Shown piece after piece: positions 52,460-61,730 of a stretch of DNA of 64,000 nucleotides. The DNA is from Methylophilus sp. TWE2 (GTDB lineage: Bacteria; Pseudomonadota; Gammaproteobacteria; Burkholderiales; Methylophilaceae), in assembly GCF_001183865.1 (NCBI RefSeq), contig NZ_CP012020.1, positions 806,001 through 870,000 of the forward strand, read 5' to 3'. A model generated the notes under the pieces. That model saw only the letters and a program-made list of their open reading frames with translations. It had not been told where the DNA came from and searched no databases. Each line of letters starts with the position of its first letter. Within the stretch, counting starts at the first letter, position 1. A program made the position numbers and the translations under genes.

Positions 52460-53584
52460 TTATCTTTGTTGTAATAATCGCAGCATGCTTTGCTCTGCGG
52501 GACTCAATGCAGGCCAGCCATCCTCGCTCTGTTGTCCCGGCATGTTCCATTCGCGGCCAGCCAGATAGCTGTCAATAATGTAAGGATGCACATAACTGTT
52601 GCGACAAATGGCCGGTGTGTTGCCCAGTTTGGAGGCTGCTAGCCGGATAGCCTCCACCACGTTCTTCTTGCCCTCGGTTTCATTGCTGCAAGGCGGGCAT
52701 TCACTCAAGGCCTGTAACACATGCAAGCTGCCAAACCAGGTGCGGAAATCCTTGGCCGTGATGTCGTCGCCTGTCACCTGTCGCAAATAATCGTTCACAT
52801 CTGTAGAGCTGATTGCATGCTGTTCACCATGCTCATCCACATATTGGAATAATGCTTGGCCGGGTAGCTCACGCAAGTGGCGCAACATGCGTGCCAGGCG
52901 CCGGTCATGCAGGCGTATGCGATGCATTACCCCGCTCTTGCCACGGAAACGAAACCGTACCTCACTAGACTCGATCACCACGTGACGGTGACGCAAGGTG
53001 GTCAGGCCAAATGACTGGTTGCTCTTTGCGTAGGCGTCATTGCCTACCCGGATCAAGGTGTTTTCCAGCAGGTACACCATCATGGCCAAGACCTTTTGCC
53101 TGCCAAGGCCGGGGGCTTTCAAATCTTTATCCACTTGCTGGCGGATGAGGGGCAGTTGTGCGCCAAAAGCGAGCATGTGCTCGTATTTTCTGGCCTCACG
53201 TAATACCCGCCATTGGGCATGGTAAAGATACTGTTTGCGGCCTTTGGCATCGCGACCGGTGGCCTGGAGATGCCCATGCGGATGCGGGCATATCCAGACC
53301 GATTGCCAGGCCGGTGGAATCTTCAGGCCAGCAATCCTTGCCAGATGCAGTTCACACTGAATGCATTGGCCATCTTCATCCAGGTACCTGAACTTGCCCC
53401 TCACCCGCTTGCGACTGAATCCCGGGGTGCCGTTTTCCTGGATGTAGTGCAGCTTGTGCGGATGAATGGTGGCTACCCGCTCAGTTTTCTGTGATGTCGA
53501 TGTCAGTGTGTTCGGCTTCGCCAAGGGTTTGCCGTTCCAGCGCTTGTTGTGCTGTCTTGCGGCTGTTATTGTTGCCTTTGACAT
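52460..53584 (-). CDS. DNA topoisomerase IB
   Basis: A 374-residue poxvirus-type topoisomerase IB. The core starts at about residue 45 ([38 protein letters not shown]). [21 protein letters not shown] and GKSGVMHRI follow, and the active-site tyrosine lies in [11 protein letters not shown]. It relaxes supercoils by transient single-strand cleavage. The first 35 codons overlap the end of the upstream PQQ-type gene by 104 bp; no ATG, GTG or TTG exists closer to the core. Coupled translation is likely. Confidence 0.9.
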   Translation of the reverse strand: MSKATITAARQHNKRWNGKPLAKPNTLTSTSQKTERVATIHPHKLHYIQENGTPGFSRKRVRGKFRYLDEDGQCIQCELHLARIAGLKIPPAWQSVWICPHPHGHLQATGRDAKGRKQYLYHAQWRVLREARKYEHMLAFGAQLPLIRQQVDKDLKAPGLGRQKVLAMMVYLLENTLIRVGNDAYAKSNQSFGLTTLRHRHVVIESSEVRFRFRGKSGVMHRIRLHDRRLARMLRHLRELPGQALFQYVDEHGEQHAISSTDVNDYLRQVTGDDITAKDFRTWFGSLHVLQALSECPPCSNETEGKKNVVEAIRLAASKLGNTPAICRNSYVHPYIIDSYLAGREWNMPGQQSEDGWPALSPAEQSMLRLLQQR

Positions 53585-54893
53585 TCCAGATCACATTGCC
53601 TACATCATCTGCCACTAACAAATGGCCTTTTTTATCCACCAGCACGCCGACCGGACGTCCTTGTGCCTGACCATCCGCATTGAGGAACTCGGTCAGAACG
53701 TCAATCGGCTGGCCCGCCGGTTTGCCCTCTTCAAACGGCACAAAAATCACCTTGTAGCCGCTATAGGGACGGCGGTTCCAGGAGCCGTGCTGGCCGACAA
53801 ACATGCCATTCTTGAATTGTTCCGGCAACTGGTTGCCCTTGGCGGGTGTCAGGCCCAGGGAAGCAGTGTGCGATCCCAGGGCATAATCCGGTTTGACCGC
53901 CTTGGCGACCAGTTCGGGTTTCTGCGGCTGAATACGGTCATCCACATGCTGGCCGTAATAGCTGTAAGGCCATCCGTAGAAGCCCCCTTGCGTCACAGAG
54001 GTCATATAATCAGGCACCAGGTCGCTACCCAGTTCATCGCGCTCATTCACCACGACCCATAACGCGCCACTGTCTGGCTCCCAGGCCATGCCATTAGGAT
54101 TGCGCAGCCCTGACGCATAAATGTTGTGCTGGCCGGAGTTGGGGTCCACTTCCCAGATGGCAGCCCGTTCTTTTTCAATCTCCATGCCGTTTTCGCCCAC
54201 ATTGCTGTTGGAGCCGACCGTGACATAGATTTTGCTGCCATCCTGCTTGGGCAGGATATTCTTGGTCCAGTGATGATTGCGCTCAGCAGGCAGATCTGTC
54301 ACTTTGATCGGGGCCGCCTTGATTTCTGTTTGCCCTTCCTCATAAGGAAACTTCACCAGCGAATCGGCATTGGCAACATAGAAAGTATCGCCAACCAGTG
54401 CCATGCCAAACGGGGAATGCAGATTCTCGATAAAGATATGACGCTCATCGGCGACGCCGTCGCCATCGTTATCGCGCAACAGGAGGATACGATTCATGCT
54501 CTCTGCCTTGGCACCGCCGTCTTTCATAAACTTGCTGGCAATCCAGCTCTTGAGCTCGAATCCCTCACTTTTTTCATGATGGTTGGTTTCCGCGACCAGG
54601 ATGTCGCCATTAGGGAGCTCATACAACCAGCGTGGATGCTTGAGGTCACTGGCAAAGGCAACGACATTGGTGCCTGGCGGCGAGGTGGGTTTCTTGCCTT
54701 CTGGCCAACCTACTGCCTCAGCTACGTGTATCGTCGGGAACCAGCTTTTATTGTAGGCAGATAAATCGGGGTCTGGTCCATAGCCGGCACTTTCAGGTAA
54801 TTTTGCCGGTTGCGAACAACCAGTCAAGACGATGATGCACGCAGAAGCAATCAAAGAAAGGGGTGGGTGAGAAGGTGATTTCAATGGCATCAT
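53481..54893 (-). CDS. PQQ-type sugar (sorbosone-like) dehydrogenase lipoprotein
   Basis: A 470-residue lipoprotein (LTGC lipobox near residue 25 of the chosen start) with the six-bladed propeller of the soluble PQQ sugar dehydrogenase group. Visible motifs are [85 protein letters not shown] and [23 protein letters not shown] precedes ATG 54893/54890. PQQ use is inferred from the family and from pqqA nearby. The substrate is unknown. Confidence 0.88.
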   Translation of the reverse strand: MMPLKSPSHPPLSLIASACIIVLTGCSQPAKLPESAGYGPDPDLSAYNKSWFPTIHVAEAVGWPEGKKPTSPPGTNVVAFASDLKHPRWLYELPNGDILVAETNHHEKSEGFELKSWIASKFMKDGGAKAESMNRILLLRDNDGDGVADERHIFIENLHSPFGMALVGDTFYVANADSLVKFPYEEGQTEIKAAPIKVTDLPAERNHHWTKNILPKQDGSKIYVTVGSNSNVGENGMEIEKERAAIWEVDPNSGQHNIYASGLRNPNGMAWEPDSGALWVVVNERDELGSDLVPDYMTSVTQGGFYGWPYSYYGQHVDDRIQPQKPELVAKAVKPDYALGSHTASLGLTPAKGNQLPEQFKNGMFVGQHGSWNRRPYSGYKVIFVPFEEGKPAGQPIDVLTEFLNADGQAQGRPVGVLVDKKGHLLVADDVGNVIWNVKGNNNSRKTAQQALERQTLGEAEHTDIDITEN

Positions 54894-54909
54894 TCGCTCC
54901 TTGTCATTT

Positions 54910-56271
54910 TCATCGGCGTGTCGCCACAATTTGGTGGATGCCTGTCACACCCTGTTCAAACTGAATGGCACTGGCTGTCATATACAGGCGCCAGAGTCGG
55001 TAGGTCCTTTCACCGACGATGCTGGCGATGGTTTCGTGATTCGCCTCCAGTCCGGCCAGCCACTGGTGCAGGGTCATCACATAATGCCGACGTAGTCCCT
55101 CGACATTGAATACGTCAAATTTGGCTGCATCCAAGTGCTGTAGCAGATGGGGGAACGTGGTCAGTGCTCCCTGCGGATACAGCTGGCGGTTGATAAATTC
55201 GCTGGAAGCATCCTGGGTAGATTCATTGGTAATGCCATGTGTCAGGAACAACCCGCCTGGTTTAAGGGCGGCATGCACTTTGGCCAGGTAATCGGACAAA
55301 GATTGCTCGCCAATATGGTCGGCAATGCCAATGCAGGCGGCTTTGTCGTAACTACCCGTGGCTGGCAAGTCGTGGTAGCTAGCGAGTTCTATCTTGACCA
55401 GGTGTTCCAGGCCTTGCCTTTGCACTTGCTTGACCGCATAGGCATATTGGCTGGGGTTTTGGGTGATGCCATGGACAAACACGCCGTAATGTTTGGCAGC
55501 CCAGCAGGCGAGCCCACCCCAGCCGCAGCCAATATCCAGCAGCGAGTCACCGTGCTGTAAATGCAGCTTCAGGCAAATCAGGTCTAGCTGGTTGCGTTGC
55601 GCTTGTGCCAGTTCACGTGTGTTGCCTGAAAAATAAGCACATGCATGCAACATGTGCTCGTCTAGCCAGCACTGGTAAAAATCTTCGGGGACTTCGTCAT
55701 AACTCAGGGCGATGGATAACGCGTCTTGTGTTGCAGGTGAGACGTTGTGGTATAGGCTACTGCCTTGCGGAAGACTGTCCTTAGGGGCATTGGAAACATC
55801 CCCATCAGTCGCCAAGGTTAATGCCCTAAAGACCAGGCCTAATTTTTCATGCAGCGGCAAGGAGAGGGATTCAAAGTGTTCACGTAATTGCATGGCGGCA
55901 TGAAAGTCACCCAGAATCTGGAGCTGACCGGCAAGGTAAGCTTCTGCCAGATGTTTGGGATCAGTGAACCAGACCATATTGCGCAGTACGGATGCTTGCT
56001 CCAGACAAACGGTAAATGCTGGTGTGCCTTCGCCGATATGGAGCATGGTGCCGTTCCACAATCTCACGGCAAATGCGCCACTGTAATCCTGAAATAAACG
56101 GTTGAGAATAAAGCGGGCTTGTGTGGTATCACTGTCAGTCTGTTGTGGGGCAGTGGATTGTGAGGCTGAGTCCTCCCTTGTCCAGAATGGATCCCGTACA
56201 GTCTGGTTCAGCAAGGCCTGATCAAGAATCGTTTGATCCAGCTGCAAGGGATTCACGGGATATTGACTCAT
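54910..56271 (-). CDS. cfa: Cyclopropane-fatty-acyl-phospholipid synthase
   Basis: A 453-residue S-adenosylmethionine-dependent enzyme. The SAM site [20 protein letters not shown] and the following [12 protein letters not shown] are typical, as is the catalytic C-terminal half ([39 protein letters not shown]). It methylenates unsaturated membrane lipids, usually in stationary phase or acid and osmotic stress. AGGAG precedes ATG 56271. It is first in a likely operon with the PQQ-type lipoprotein and topoisomerase. Confidence 0.94.
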   Translation of the reverse strand: MSQYPVNPLQLDQTILDQALLNQTVRDPFWTREDSASQSTAPQQTDSDTTQARFILNRLFQDYSGAFAVRLWNGTMLHIGEGTPAFTVCLEQASVLRNMVWFTDPKHLAEAYLAGQLQILGDFHAAMQLREHFESLSLPLHEKLGLVFRALTLATDGDVSNAPKDSLPQGSSLYHNVSPATQDALSIALSYDEVPEDFYQCWLDEHMLHACAYFSGNTRELAQAQRNQLDLICLKLHLQHGDSLLDIGCGWGGLACWAAKHYGVFVHGITQNPSQYAYAVKQVQRQGLEHLVKIELASYHDLPATGSYDKAACIGIADHIGEQSLSDYLAKVHAALKPGGLFLTHGITNESTQDASSEFINRQLYPQGALTTFPHLLQHLDAAKFDVFNVEGLRRHYVMTLHQWLAGLEANHETIASIVGERTYRLWRLYMTASAIQFEQGVTGIHQIVATRR

Positions 56272-56703
56272 GGTGCACTCCTACTCAATAAAACAAAAGA
56301 CGCAATTTTTAAAGTGGCCAGCGACATCCGCAAGGGATTCGCCAGCTTCAGAAATATATAGTCATCAATGGACTGTCTGGGACTGAAGTGTAAGAACTGA
56401 CCCTGTTGTCAAACATCGGGGAGTGGCTGATTGTGTTGTCAGACCTGTCTGACAGGAGAATGGAAGCGACACCTTGAAGCGGGTGGTGTGAAGCAGACAG
56501 CGCCTTTATTGCATTTCTGACGCTTTGTTTGACACATGTCCTACAGTCAAATCAGTGCATTGCCTACGGCCTTTCTGCCAGGCCTGCCATACAATGAATT
56601 CATCAACGTGCATCACTCAGCGTGGATTGAGCCACGCACGAATTCAGTGTCACGTTTAGCTGTATGGTCAAAACTATTTCTTAAACTGAAAGGAGTAGAA
56701 GGT
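56272..56703. other. Intergenic region between cfa and the small exported protein
   Basis: This 432-bp region holds the divergent start of cfa and the box-type promoter 56539-56595. It also has a GCGTGG/CCACGC inverted pair around 56620-56640 and a TGTCAGACCTGTCTGACA-like dyad near 56443-56460. An open frame through the right half is not preceded by a ribosome site and is not called as a gene. Confidence 0.5.
56539..56595 (+). promoter_or_regulatory. TCCTAC box and -10 before the small exported protein/SDR operon
   Basis: TCCTACAGTCAAATCAGTG begins at 56539 and matches the 51021 box at 18 of 19 positions. TACAAT lies at 56590-56595, exactly 51 bp from box start. Confidence 0.6.
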
Positions 56704-57021
56704 ATGCAAAAACCGATATCTCTCTTATTAGTAATCAGTGCGTGTTATGGCATGAGTTTGAATGCAGTGGCAGCGCCCCCGGTCAACAATGCAGTGCCTC
56801 CCTGTGATGAGGCGGCACGTTCCACCAAACCATCCTGCAACATAGACTCGAATAGTGTTAACCAGCCGCCAAAAATGCCACATGAACGCGGGGTGATTGT
56901 GCCGCCAGAAGTCCCGGCAGAGGGGTTGCCCAATCAGCAGCAGCGCCAACAACAGCGCACATTGCCGGGCGATCCAGCCCCAGTGGATCCAGCCATACCG
57001 GGAAACAATTTGAGAAACTAG
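56704..57021 (+). CDS. Small exported Pro/Gln/Asn-rich protein
   Basis: A 105-residue protein with a signal peptide (residues 1-27, cleavage after AVA/AAP). The unstructured mature part is rich in Pro, Asn and Gln, with two cysteines (PPCDEAARSTKPSC). ATG 56704 has AAGGAG upstream. It resembles the exported protein at 59387 in style rather than sequence. No known family. It is first gene of a likely operon with the SDR 55 bp downstream. Confidence 0.75.
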   Translation: MQKPISLLLVISACYGMSLNAVAAPPVNNAVPPCDEAARSTKPSCNIDSNSVNQPPKMPHERGVIVPPEVPAEGLPNQQQRQQQRTLPGDPAPVDPAIPGNNLRN

Positions 57022-57076
57022 CCATTTTGCAAAAGGCATGAACATGCCAGCAGTGCATCGTGCAAAAGGAGTGAAT

Positions 57077-57940
57077 ATGGAAGCCGTTGAAGAAAAAATT
57101 AATCCGCCCCAGCATCAATACGTCCAGCCTGGGCGGGAATCTGATATGGAACCGCAACCGAAATATATCGAAGACGAATATGTCGGGAGCGACAAACTAA
57201 AAGGCAAGGTGGCCATTATCACTGGTGGTGATAGTGGGATTGGCCGATCGGTCGCCGTGCACTTTGCGGCCGAAGGGGCGGATGTGGCCATTGTTTACCT
57301 GGATGAACATGAGGATGCCGCAAAAACCAAGCAATTAGTGGAGTCGTATGGCACCCGCTGCCTGCTAATTCCTGGTGATGTGGCTGATGAAGGTTTTTGT
57401 GAGCAGGCAGTGCATGACACGCTGCAACAATTTGGCAAGCTGGATATTGTCATTAACAATGCGGCACAGCAGTTTCCGCAGACCAGTATTGTCGAAATCA
57501 GTCAGCGCCAGCTGGAACACACCTTCAGGACTAATATTTTCTCTATGTTTTATATGGTCAAGGCGGCGTTGCCTCACTTGCCCAACAAAAGTCATATTAT
57601 TAATACCGCCTCGGTCACTGCTTACCGGGGCAGCCCGGAATTGCTTGATTATTCCGCCACCAAAGGGGCGGTGGTTTCTTTTACACGGTCCTTGTCAAAG
57701 CAGTTGGTGCATAAGGATATCTACGTCAATGCCGTGGCCCCCGGCCCGGTGTGGACGCCCTTGATTCCTGCCAGTTTTGATGAGAACAAGGTGAGCGAAT
57801 TTGGTAACCAGGTGCCCTTAAAGCGGCCTGCCCAACCATGTGAGATCGCCCCGGCCTATGTGTTCCTGGCCAGTCAGGCCTCTTCTTATATGACCGGCCA
57901 GGTGATTCATCCCAACGGCGGCGAAATTATTAATGGTTGA
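57077..57940 (+). CDS. Short-chain dehydrogenase, general-stress YghA-like
   Basis: A 287-residue extended-N-terminus SDR. The first 45 residues (NPPQHQYVQPGRESDMEPQPK) are the mark of the YghA/GsiB-linked stress oxidoreductases. Then come TGGDSGIGRSVAVHFA, NNAAQQFP and the catalytic YSATKG, followed by VAPGPVWTPLIP. AAGGAG precedes ATG 57077. Family members are induced by osmotic and ethanol stress in other bacteria; the substrate is unknown. Confidence 0.92.
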   Translation: MEAVEEKINPPQHQYVQPGRESDMEPQPKYIEDEYVGSDKLKGKVAIITGGDSGIGRSVAVHFAAEGADVAIVYLDEHEDAAKTKQLVESYGTRCLLIPGDVADEGFCEQAVHDTLQQFGKLDIVINNAAQQFPQTSIVEISQRQLEHTFRTNIFSMFYMVKAALPHLPNKSHIINTASVTAYRGSPELLDYSATKGAVVSFTRSLSKQLVHKDIYVNAVAPGPVWTPLIPASFDENKVSEFGNQVPLKRPAQPCEIAPAYVFLASQASSYMTGQVIHPNGGEIING

Positions 57941-57985
57941 GCCTTCCAGCTTTTAAAGCTGAGGAAAGTCACAAGGAGAATACCC

Positions 57986-58567
57986 ATGGTAAATTTACAC
58001 AAGCATCAACCCTCCAATGAGGGTGAAGCCGTGCAGATTCTGCAGGATGAGCTGGACCATCAAGCTCTGGCACCGAATCAAAACCAGATCATGCCTGACC
58101 AGTCCCACCAGAACCCGTTGCGCAACCAAGCCCGCCAGCAGGCGCAAGATCTGGAAGAACAACATCAGTCACGGCTCTGTCGATTAAAAGAGGATACCTT
58201 GGACGAAGGCGGCTTGGACCAAGAAGGATTGCATGAAGCCGAGCTGGATAAAGACGGACTGGATGAAGGGGATTTAAGGCATGTGAAGCTGGACGAAAGC
58301 AAACTGGACCCGCAGGAAAGGCAAGTAAGCAATACCCAGCGCTACGCCCCTGGGCCCGACCATGCCAGCCCTGAACAGCAGAAGCAGGATCAGCTTAACT
58401 TGGAAAAACATACGGCTAACGAACAGGTGGAGGAAGCCAATAAAATGGAACAGGCCGACAAGAATCCTCAGGTGCTGGGTAATCAGCAACATCAATCGCC
58501 GGGCAGTGCGCCGCTCAATGATGTCAAGCAACAGCAGGGTATAGATACCTTGATCGATAACACCTAG
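57986..58567 (+). CDS. Hydrophilic protein with a leucine-every-fifth-residue repeat
   Basis: A 193-residue, very hydrophilic, Gln/Asp/Glu-rich protein without signal peptide or membrane helix. Residues about 72-110 contain eight consecutive five-residue units starting with Leu (LDEGG, LDQEG, LHEAE, LDKDG, LDEGD and so on). This is a pentapeptide-like periodicity with negative charge instead of the usual A(D/N)LXX. The flanks are low-complexity. Shine-Dalgarno GGAG before ATG 57986. A strong terminator follows. The function is unknown; its place in a stress operon suggests a hydrophilin-like role. Confidence 0.75.
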   Translation: MVNLHKHQPSNEGEAVQILQDELDHQALAPNQNQIMPDQSHQNPLRNQARQQAQDLEEQHQSRLCRLKEDTLDEGGLDQEGLHEAELDKDGLDEGDLRHVKLDESKLDPQERQVSNTQRYAPGPDHASPEQQKQDQLNLEKHTANEQVEEANKMEQADKNPQVLGNQQHQSPGSAPLNDVKQQQGIDTLIDNT

Positions 58568-58585
58568 TGATAAAACTGCTAGCAG

Positions 58586-58615
58586 AAAAAGTCTGGTTTT
58601 TGACCAGACTTTTTT
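58586..58615 (+). terminator. Rho-independent terminator after the repeat protein
   Basis: The perfect 12-bp stem AAAAAGTCTGGT / ACCAGACTTTTT with loop TTTTG ends in a T-run. It closes the 56704-58567 operon. Confidence 0.9.
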
Positions 58616-58635
58616 ATTGCTTACTGTCCGAATAA

Positions 58636-58692
58636 TCCTACAGCAGATTCCGCCATTGTTACATGGGCGCAAGTTTTCCTTTTATTCATAAT
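58636..58692 (+). promoter_or_regulatory. TCCTAC box and -10 before the cytochrome c gene
   Basis: TCCTACAGCAGATTCCGCC begins at 58636, and CATAAT lies at 58687-58692, exactly 51 bp from the box start. Confidence 0.6.
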
Positions 58693-58729
58693 GGGTCGCA
58701 CTCAAGAACACTCAACCATTAAGGAGAAT

Positions 58730-59272
58730 ATGATGAACCATACTTTAGGATGTAGCCTGCTTTTGCTGGCATTCGGACTGACTGCGTGTGACAAACAAGC
58801 AGATACCAGCGGCCCGGCTGCGGATACTGCTGCCAGTGGCGAAGCGATCCAATTTGTCAAAACCCAAGATGGCTCACCGCTTGAAATCAAGCATGAGTTG
58901 TTTGATACCCCTGCCGCCAAAGAATTTTTAGCCACGGGTAAAAACCCTTATATCGGAAAAGAAGATGCCATCGCTGAAGGGAAAAAGATTTTTCAGCTCT
59001 ATTCATGTACCCAATGCCACGGCCCGGACGCAGGTGGTCAGGTAGGGCCTGCATTGACCGGGCCGAACTATAACTATGCCAAGGATGCGACCAATAAAGG
59101 CATGTTTGAAACCGTCTGGAACGGGACTAACGGCGGCATGGGCGCCAAAGGCAAAGGTCTCATGGATCCTTCAGATCCTAACAACGGCATTAGTCCGGAC
59201 GAGTTACTCAAAGTGATCGCCTGGATCCGCAGCCACAACAGTAGCCTGACAGGCAATGAGGATGCTTCGTGA
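58730..59272 (+). CDS. Lipid-anchored class I cytochrome c, cL-like
   Basis: A 180-residue lipoprotein (LTAC lipobox) with one heme site, CTQCH. The surrounding sequence resembles cytochrome cL (MxaG/XoxG), the electron acceptor of methanol dehydrogenase: FLATGKNPYIGKEDAIAEGKKI before the heme, KGMFETVWNGTNGGMGAKGKG with a likely Met ligand, and DELLKVIAWIRS at the end. Start ATG 58730 or 58733 follows AAGGAG. It stands alone, away from any dehydrogenase. It could accept electrons from a PQQ enzyme in the periplasm. Confidence 0.85.
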   Translation: MMNHTLGCSLLLLAFGLTACDKQADTSGPAADTAASGEAIQFVKTQDGSPLEIKHELFDTPAAKEFLATGKNPYIGKEDAIAEGKKIFQLYSCTQCHGPDAGGQVGPALTGPNYNYAKDATNKGMFETVWNGTNGGMGAKGKGLMDPSDPNNGISPDELLKVIAWIRSHNSSLTGNEDAS

Positions 59273-59275
59273 TTA

Positions 59276-59332
59276 TCCTACAGTTAATTTGTAGGACGGC
59301 CGACATACAGGGGTAGTAGAGACCAGTAGCAT
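59276..59332 (+). promoter_or_regulatory. TCCTAC box with palindrome before the exported protein gene
   Basis: TCCTACA at 59276 is mirrored by TGTAGGA at 59290-59296, forming an inverted repeat with a 7-bp centre. At the shared spacing lies TAGCAT (59327-59332). The only member with both half-sites; CATAAA 3 bp further is an alternative -10. Confidence 0.55.
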
Positions 59333-59386
59333 AAAGTTAATCCTGCGATATAAGCAGGTCATTCAAATGACGATTGAGGAGACTTT

Positions 59387-59689
59387 ATGATGAAGAAACT
59401 ACTACCTATGTTGTTAGCCAGTACGCTGGTGTGTTCTGTCAATATTGCCACGGCGGCGCCACAAGATAATGCGCCACCGGCACACCAGCAAAAAAATCAG
59501 GTGCCAGACACCACCCAGAACGGTAACTACCTGGAGCAGCAGCAAGATAACAATAACGATACCAAAGGCTCTGCCAATACCCAGCAACAGAACTCCACCA
59601 ATAAGCCATCCAAAGCTGGCAACATGGAGAAAAGCAAACGCTTTCATCAAAAACCGGATGAGGGTGGTACAGGTGTGAAACAGCCATAG
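59387..59689 (+). CDS. Small exported Gln/Asn-rich protein
   Basis: A 100-residue protein with a signal peptide (MMKKLLPMLLASTLVCSVN, cleavage after ATA). The disordered mature part is rich in Gln, Asn, Pro and Lys (LEQQQDNNNDTKGSANTQQQ). No family recognised. ATG 59387 or 59390 after GAGGAG. A terminator follows, so it is monocistronic. Confidence 0.75.
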   Translation: MMKKLLPMLLASTLVCSVNIATAAPQDNAPPAHQQKNQVPDTTQNGNYLEQQQDNNNDTKGSANTQQQNSTNKPSKAGNMEKSKRFHQKPDEGGTGVKQP

Positions 59690-59697
59690 CCATCCTT

Positions 59698-59725
59698 AAA
59701 CACTCCCCACCCGGGGAGTGTTTGT
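59698..59725 (+). terminator. Rho-independent terminator after the exported protein
   Basis: The perfect 11-bp stem AAACACTCCCC / GGGGAGTGTTT has loop ACCC and a short T-rich tail. Confidence 0.85.
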
Positions 59726-59761
59726 TTCTGCTGGTAAAATGAATAGATGAGGAGAATGGAA

Positions 59762-60100
59762 ATGACTGATCACGACTTGAATATGTGTATGGAACTCTGT
59801 AAAAAATGTGCAGATGCTTGCGAAGCTTGTGCGATTGCCTGTGAAAAGGAAGCCAATCCTATGCTCAGGACTTGTATTGAACTCGATATGGACTGCGCGG
59901 ATTTTTGCCGCTTAACCGCTTCATTTATTGCGCGCCGTAGCGACTTTACGGAGTTGGTCTGCCAGGATTGCGCCGAAATTTGTACCACTTGTGCTGTGGA
60001 GTGTGAACAACATGGCTATGGGCATTGCCGTAGCTGTGCCGAGGCTTGCCGTCGTTGCGCCGAAGAGTGCCTCAAAGTGGGCGCAGCTGCCTTTGCTTAA
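59762..60100 (+). CDS. Four-helix-bundle copper-binding protein (Csp/DUF326 type)
   Basis: A 112-residue protein with 17 cysteines arranged along helices: CMELCKKCADACEACAIACEKE, CIELDMDCADFC, VCQDCAEICTTCAVECE, CRSCAEACRRCAEEC. This is the Csp family, whose Cys-lined bundle stores many Cu(I) ions; Csp proteins are best known from methanotrophs. No signal peptide, so a cytosolic form (Csp3-like). ATG 59762 has GGAG 7 bp upstream; upstream in-frame ATGs are less suited. Confidence 0.93.
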   Translation: MTDHDLNMCMELCKKCADACEACAIACEKEANPMLRTCIELDMDCADFCRLTASFIARRSDFTELVCQDCAEICTTCAVECEQHGYGHCRSCAEACRRCAEECLKVGAAAFA

Positions 60101-60117
60101 TGAAAGAGGCTCTCGAA

Positions 60118-61557
60118 TCAGGCAGCGGATTGTTTCTGCTTCATTCTCAATACCATAAATTCGGCTGGCCGTACGACGGCCAGGCCGATCTCAATCAGTA
60201 GCAAGCCTTGCGCAATATCATTTGACGTCATGGTTTTTCCCAAGCCGACATGAATAAAAAAAGCGTGCTCAGGTTTGCTGCCTTGCAAGGCGCCTTGCCG
60301 CCAAAGCAAGTTTAAAAAGTTTTCTATCATGGCTTGGGCACGCATCCAGGTATTGACGTCATTAGGTTCAAATACCAGTGCCTGCAAGCCCTTGCAGGCT
60401 GAGGCTTCTATCCAGCGGCAAAATCGCCGCACACTGATATAGCGCCACTCGTTATCATTGCCTGCTAGCGTCCTTGCCCCCCATACTCGCGTGCCTTTGC
60501 CCTGAAATATGCGGATCAGATTGATGGATTTACCGCTGTTAACATCCACATTGTACTCAGCCTGTTGCTGGTCATTGAAGTTAAACACAGGATGACTCAC
60601 CTGTTGTAGCGATTCATTGGCAGGCGCTTTCCAAATGCCGCGCGCCTGGTCAGTGAAAGCATACACTCCGGCCACGGTCCCACAGGCTGGGAGGGTATTT
60701 AAGGCGGTATTGGCTGCATCTATCCATTGCCTGGCCTGTGCGTGCAAGGCATACAGTTGCTCATTTAACAGCGCGCATTTGGCGCTTGTCTCTGGAGAAT
60801 TCTCTACCTCACGAATTTGCACAATCAAGGCCCGCATGCTTTCATCCTGGGCCAGGCTTTCAGCAGTGACAATGGAGCCCTCCAGTTTAAACGTCAGCTG
60901 GCTCAGGAGGGTGGTTCTTGGCAAACTCGTGACCAGCCAAGGGCCATATGCGGCACCATTGTTGAGATAATCGCTGCCCACGCGTTGTTTAAAGCGGGTG
61001 GCTTCTTGCGCGAAGTCCACTGTATTCTGGCAGTGACCCAGGTCAAAGATGGCAAAACGATTGGGCGATTGTGCACACTGCGCGAGTACCTTTGCCTCCA
61101 GCGTATGCGGCTCAGGGCAAAGCGTCAGGTCGGGCATGGCGATGAGTGTGGGGGCGGGAAGGGGGGCGATGGCACTCAAACCATATGCCAAGCTTTCGCT
61201 AGAGACCGCATTGCTGTAGTCGCCAACTGAAACGATCATGCATTGAGTGCCTCCATTGGCAAAAAATAGCCGCACGCTGTCGTAAAGATAAAAGGGCTGG
61301 TCTATCGTGGTGTTGGAGATATGCTGTGCCGCATCGAGCCATAGCGTGACTGTGCTGGCAGGCCCGGCCCCAAACAAGGCCTCATACTCAAGCAAAGACG
61401 TCACCGTGGTGGGGATGCCTACTAATGGTGTGTCCTGCGTGCCGGTTTTTTCCGTATAGCCTATGAACGCGGGCAAGGAAGTTTCAAGTGACGGGATAGA
61501 GGGTGGGAAGCTGCTGACTTCCTCAATATAAACGCCAGGCGTTTTGTAATCAGGCAT
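60118..61557 (-). CDS. Phage tail sheath-like protein (orphan)
   Basis: A 479-residue protein beginning MPDYKTPGVYIEEVSSFPPS, the classic sheath start, with IPAFIGYT-like and RLFFANGGTQCMIVSVGDY segments. The C-terminal sheath domain shows GKSINLIRIFQGKGTRVWGARTLA, EWRYISVRRFCRWIEASA, FEPNDVNTWMRAQAMIENFLNLLWRQGAL and FFIHVGLGKTMTSNDIAQG. GGGGAGAG precedes ATG 61557; the longer frame starts at a poor TTG. No tube, baseplate or spike gene is nearby in the window. The genes on both sides are not phage-like. Confidence 0.9.
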   Translation of the reverse strand: MPDYKTPGVYIEEVSSFPPSIPSLETSLPAFIGYTEKTGTQDTPLVGIPTTVTSLLEYEALFGAGPASTVTLWLDAAQHISNTTIDQPFYLYDSVRLFFANGGTQCMIVSVGDYSNAVSSESLAYGLSAIAPLPAPTLIAMPDLTLCPEPHTLEAKVLAQCAQSPNRFAIFDLGHCQNTVDFAQEATRFKQRVGSDYLNNGAAYGPWLVTSLPRTTLLSQLTFKLEGSIVTAESLAQDESMRALIVQIREVENSPETSAKCALLNEQLYALHAQARQWIDAANTALNTLPACGTVAGVYAFTDQARGIWKAPANESLQQVSHPVFNFNDQQQAEYNVDVNSGKSINLIRIFQGKGTRVWGARTLAGNDNEWRYISVRRFCRWIEASACKGLQALVFEPNDVNTWMRAQAMIENFLNLLWRQGALQGSKPEHAFFIHVGLGKTMTSNDIAQGLLLIEIGLAVVRPAEFMVLRMKQKQSAA

Positions 61558-61678
61558 TGTGCTCTCCCCAGTGGCCAGCAAGCGCTGAAATGTATGATTA
61601 CTACCAATGTGCATTATAGGCGGATTATCACCCGGCGAGGGAAGACGGAGGGAGGAATATGGGGGCTGAAAATGAAAC

Positions 61679-61711
61679 TGCCCATAGGAATCGCGACGAT
61701 TCCTATGGGCA
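61679..61711 (-). terminator. Hairpin after the BON-domain gene
   Basis: The near-perfect 15-bp stem TGCCCATAGGAATCG / CGATTCCTATGGGCA with loop CGA lies 20 bp beyond the minus-strand BON stop. The T-tract is weak. It would separate the BON gene from the sheath gene. Confidence 0.65.
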
Positions 61712-61730
61712 AGATACACGGGCGGCAAAT

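Noticed and set aside
56536..56703. Upstream extension of the small exported protein from 56536
   Set aside because: It would put 56 residues before a clear signal peptide, and overlaps a promoter-like box and -10; ATG 56704 has AAGGAG.
61558..61728. Longer sheath protein from TTG 61728
   Set aside because: It would run through the hairpin after the BON gene; the family start MPDYKTPGVY with a good ribosome site is at 61557.
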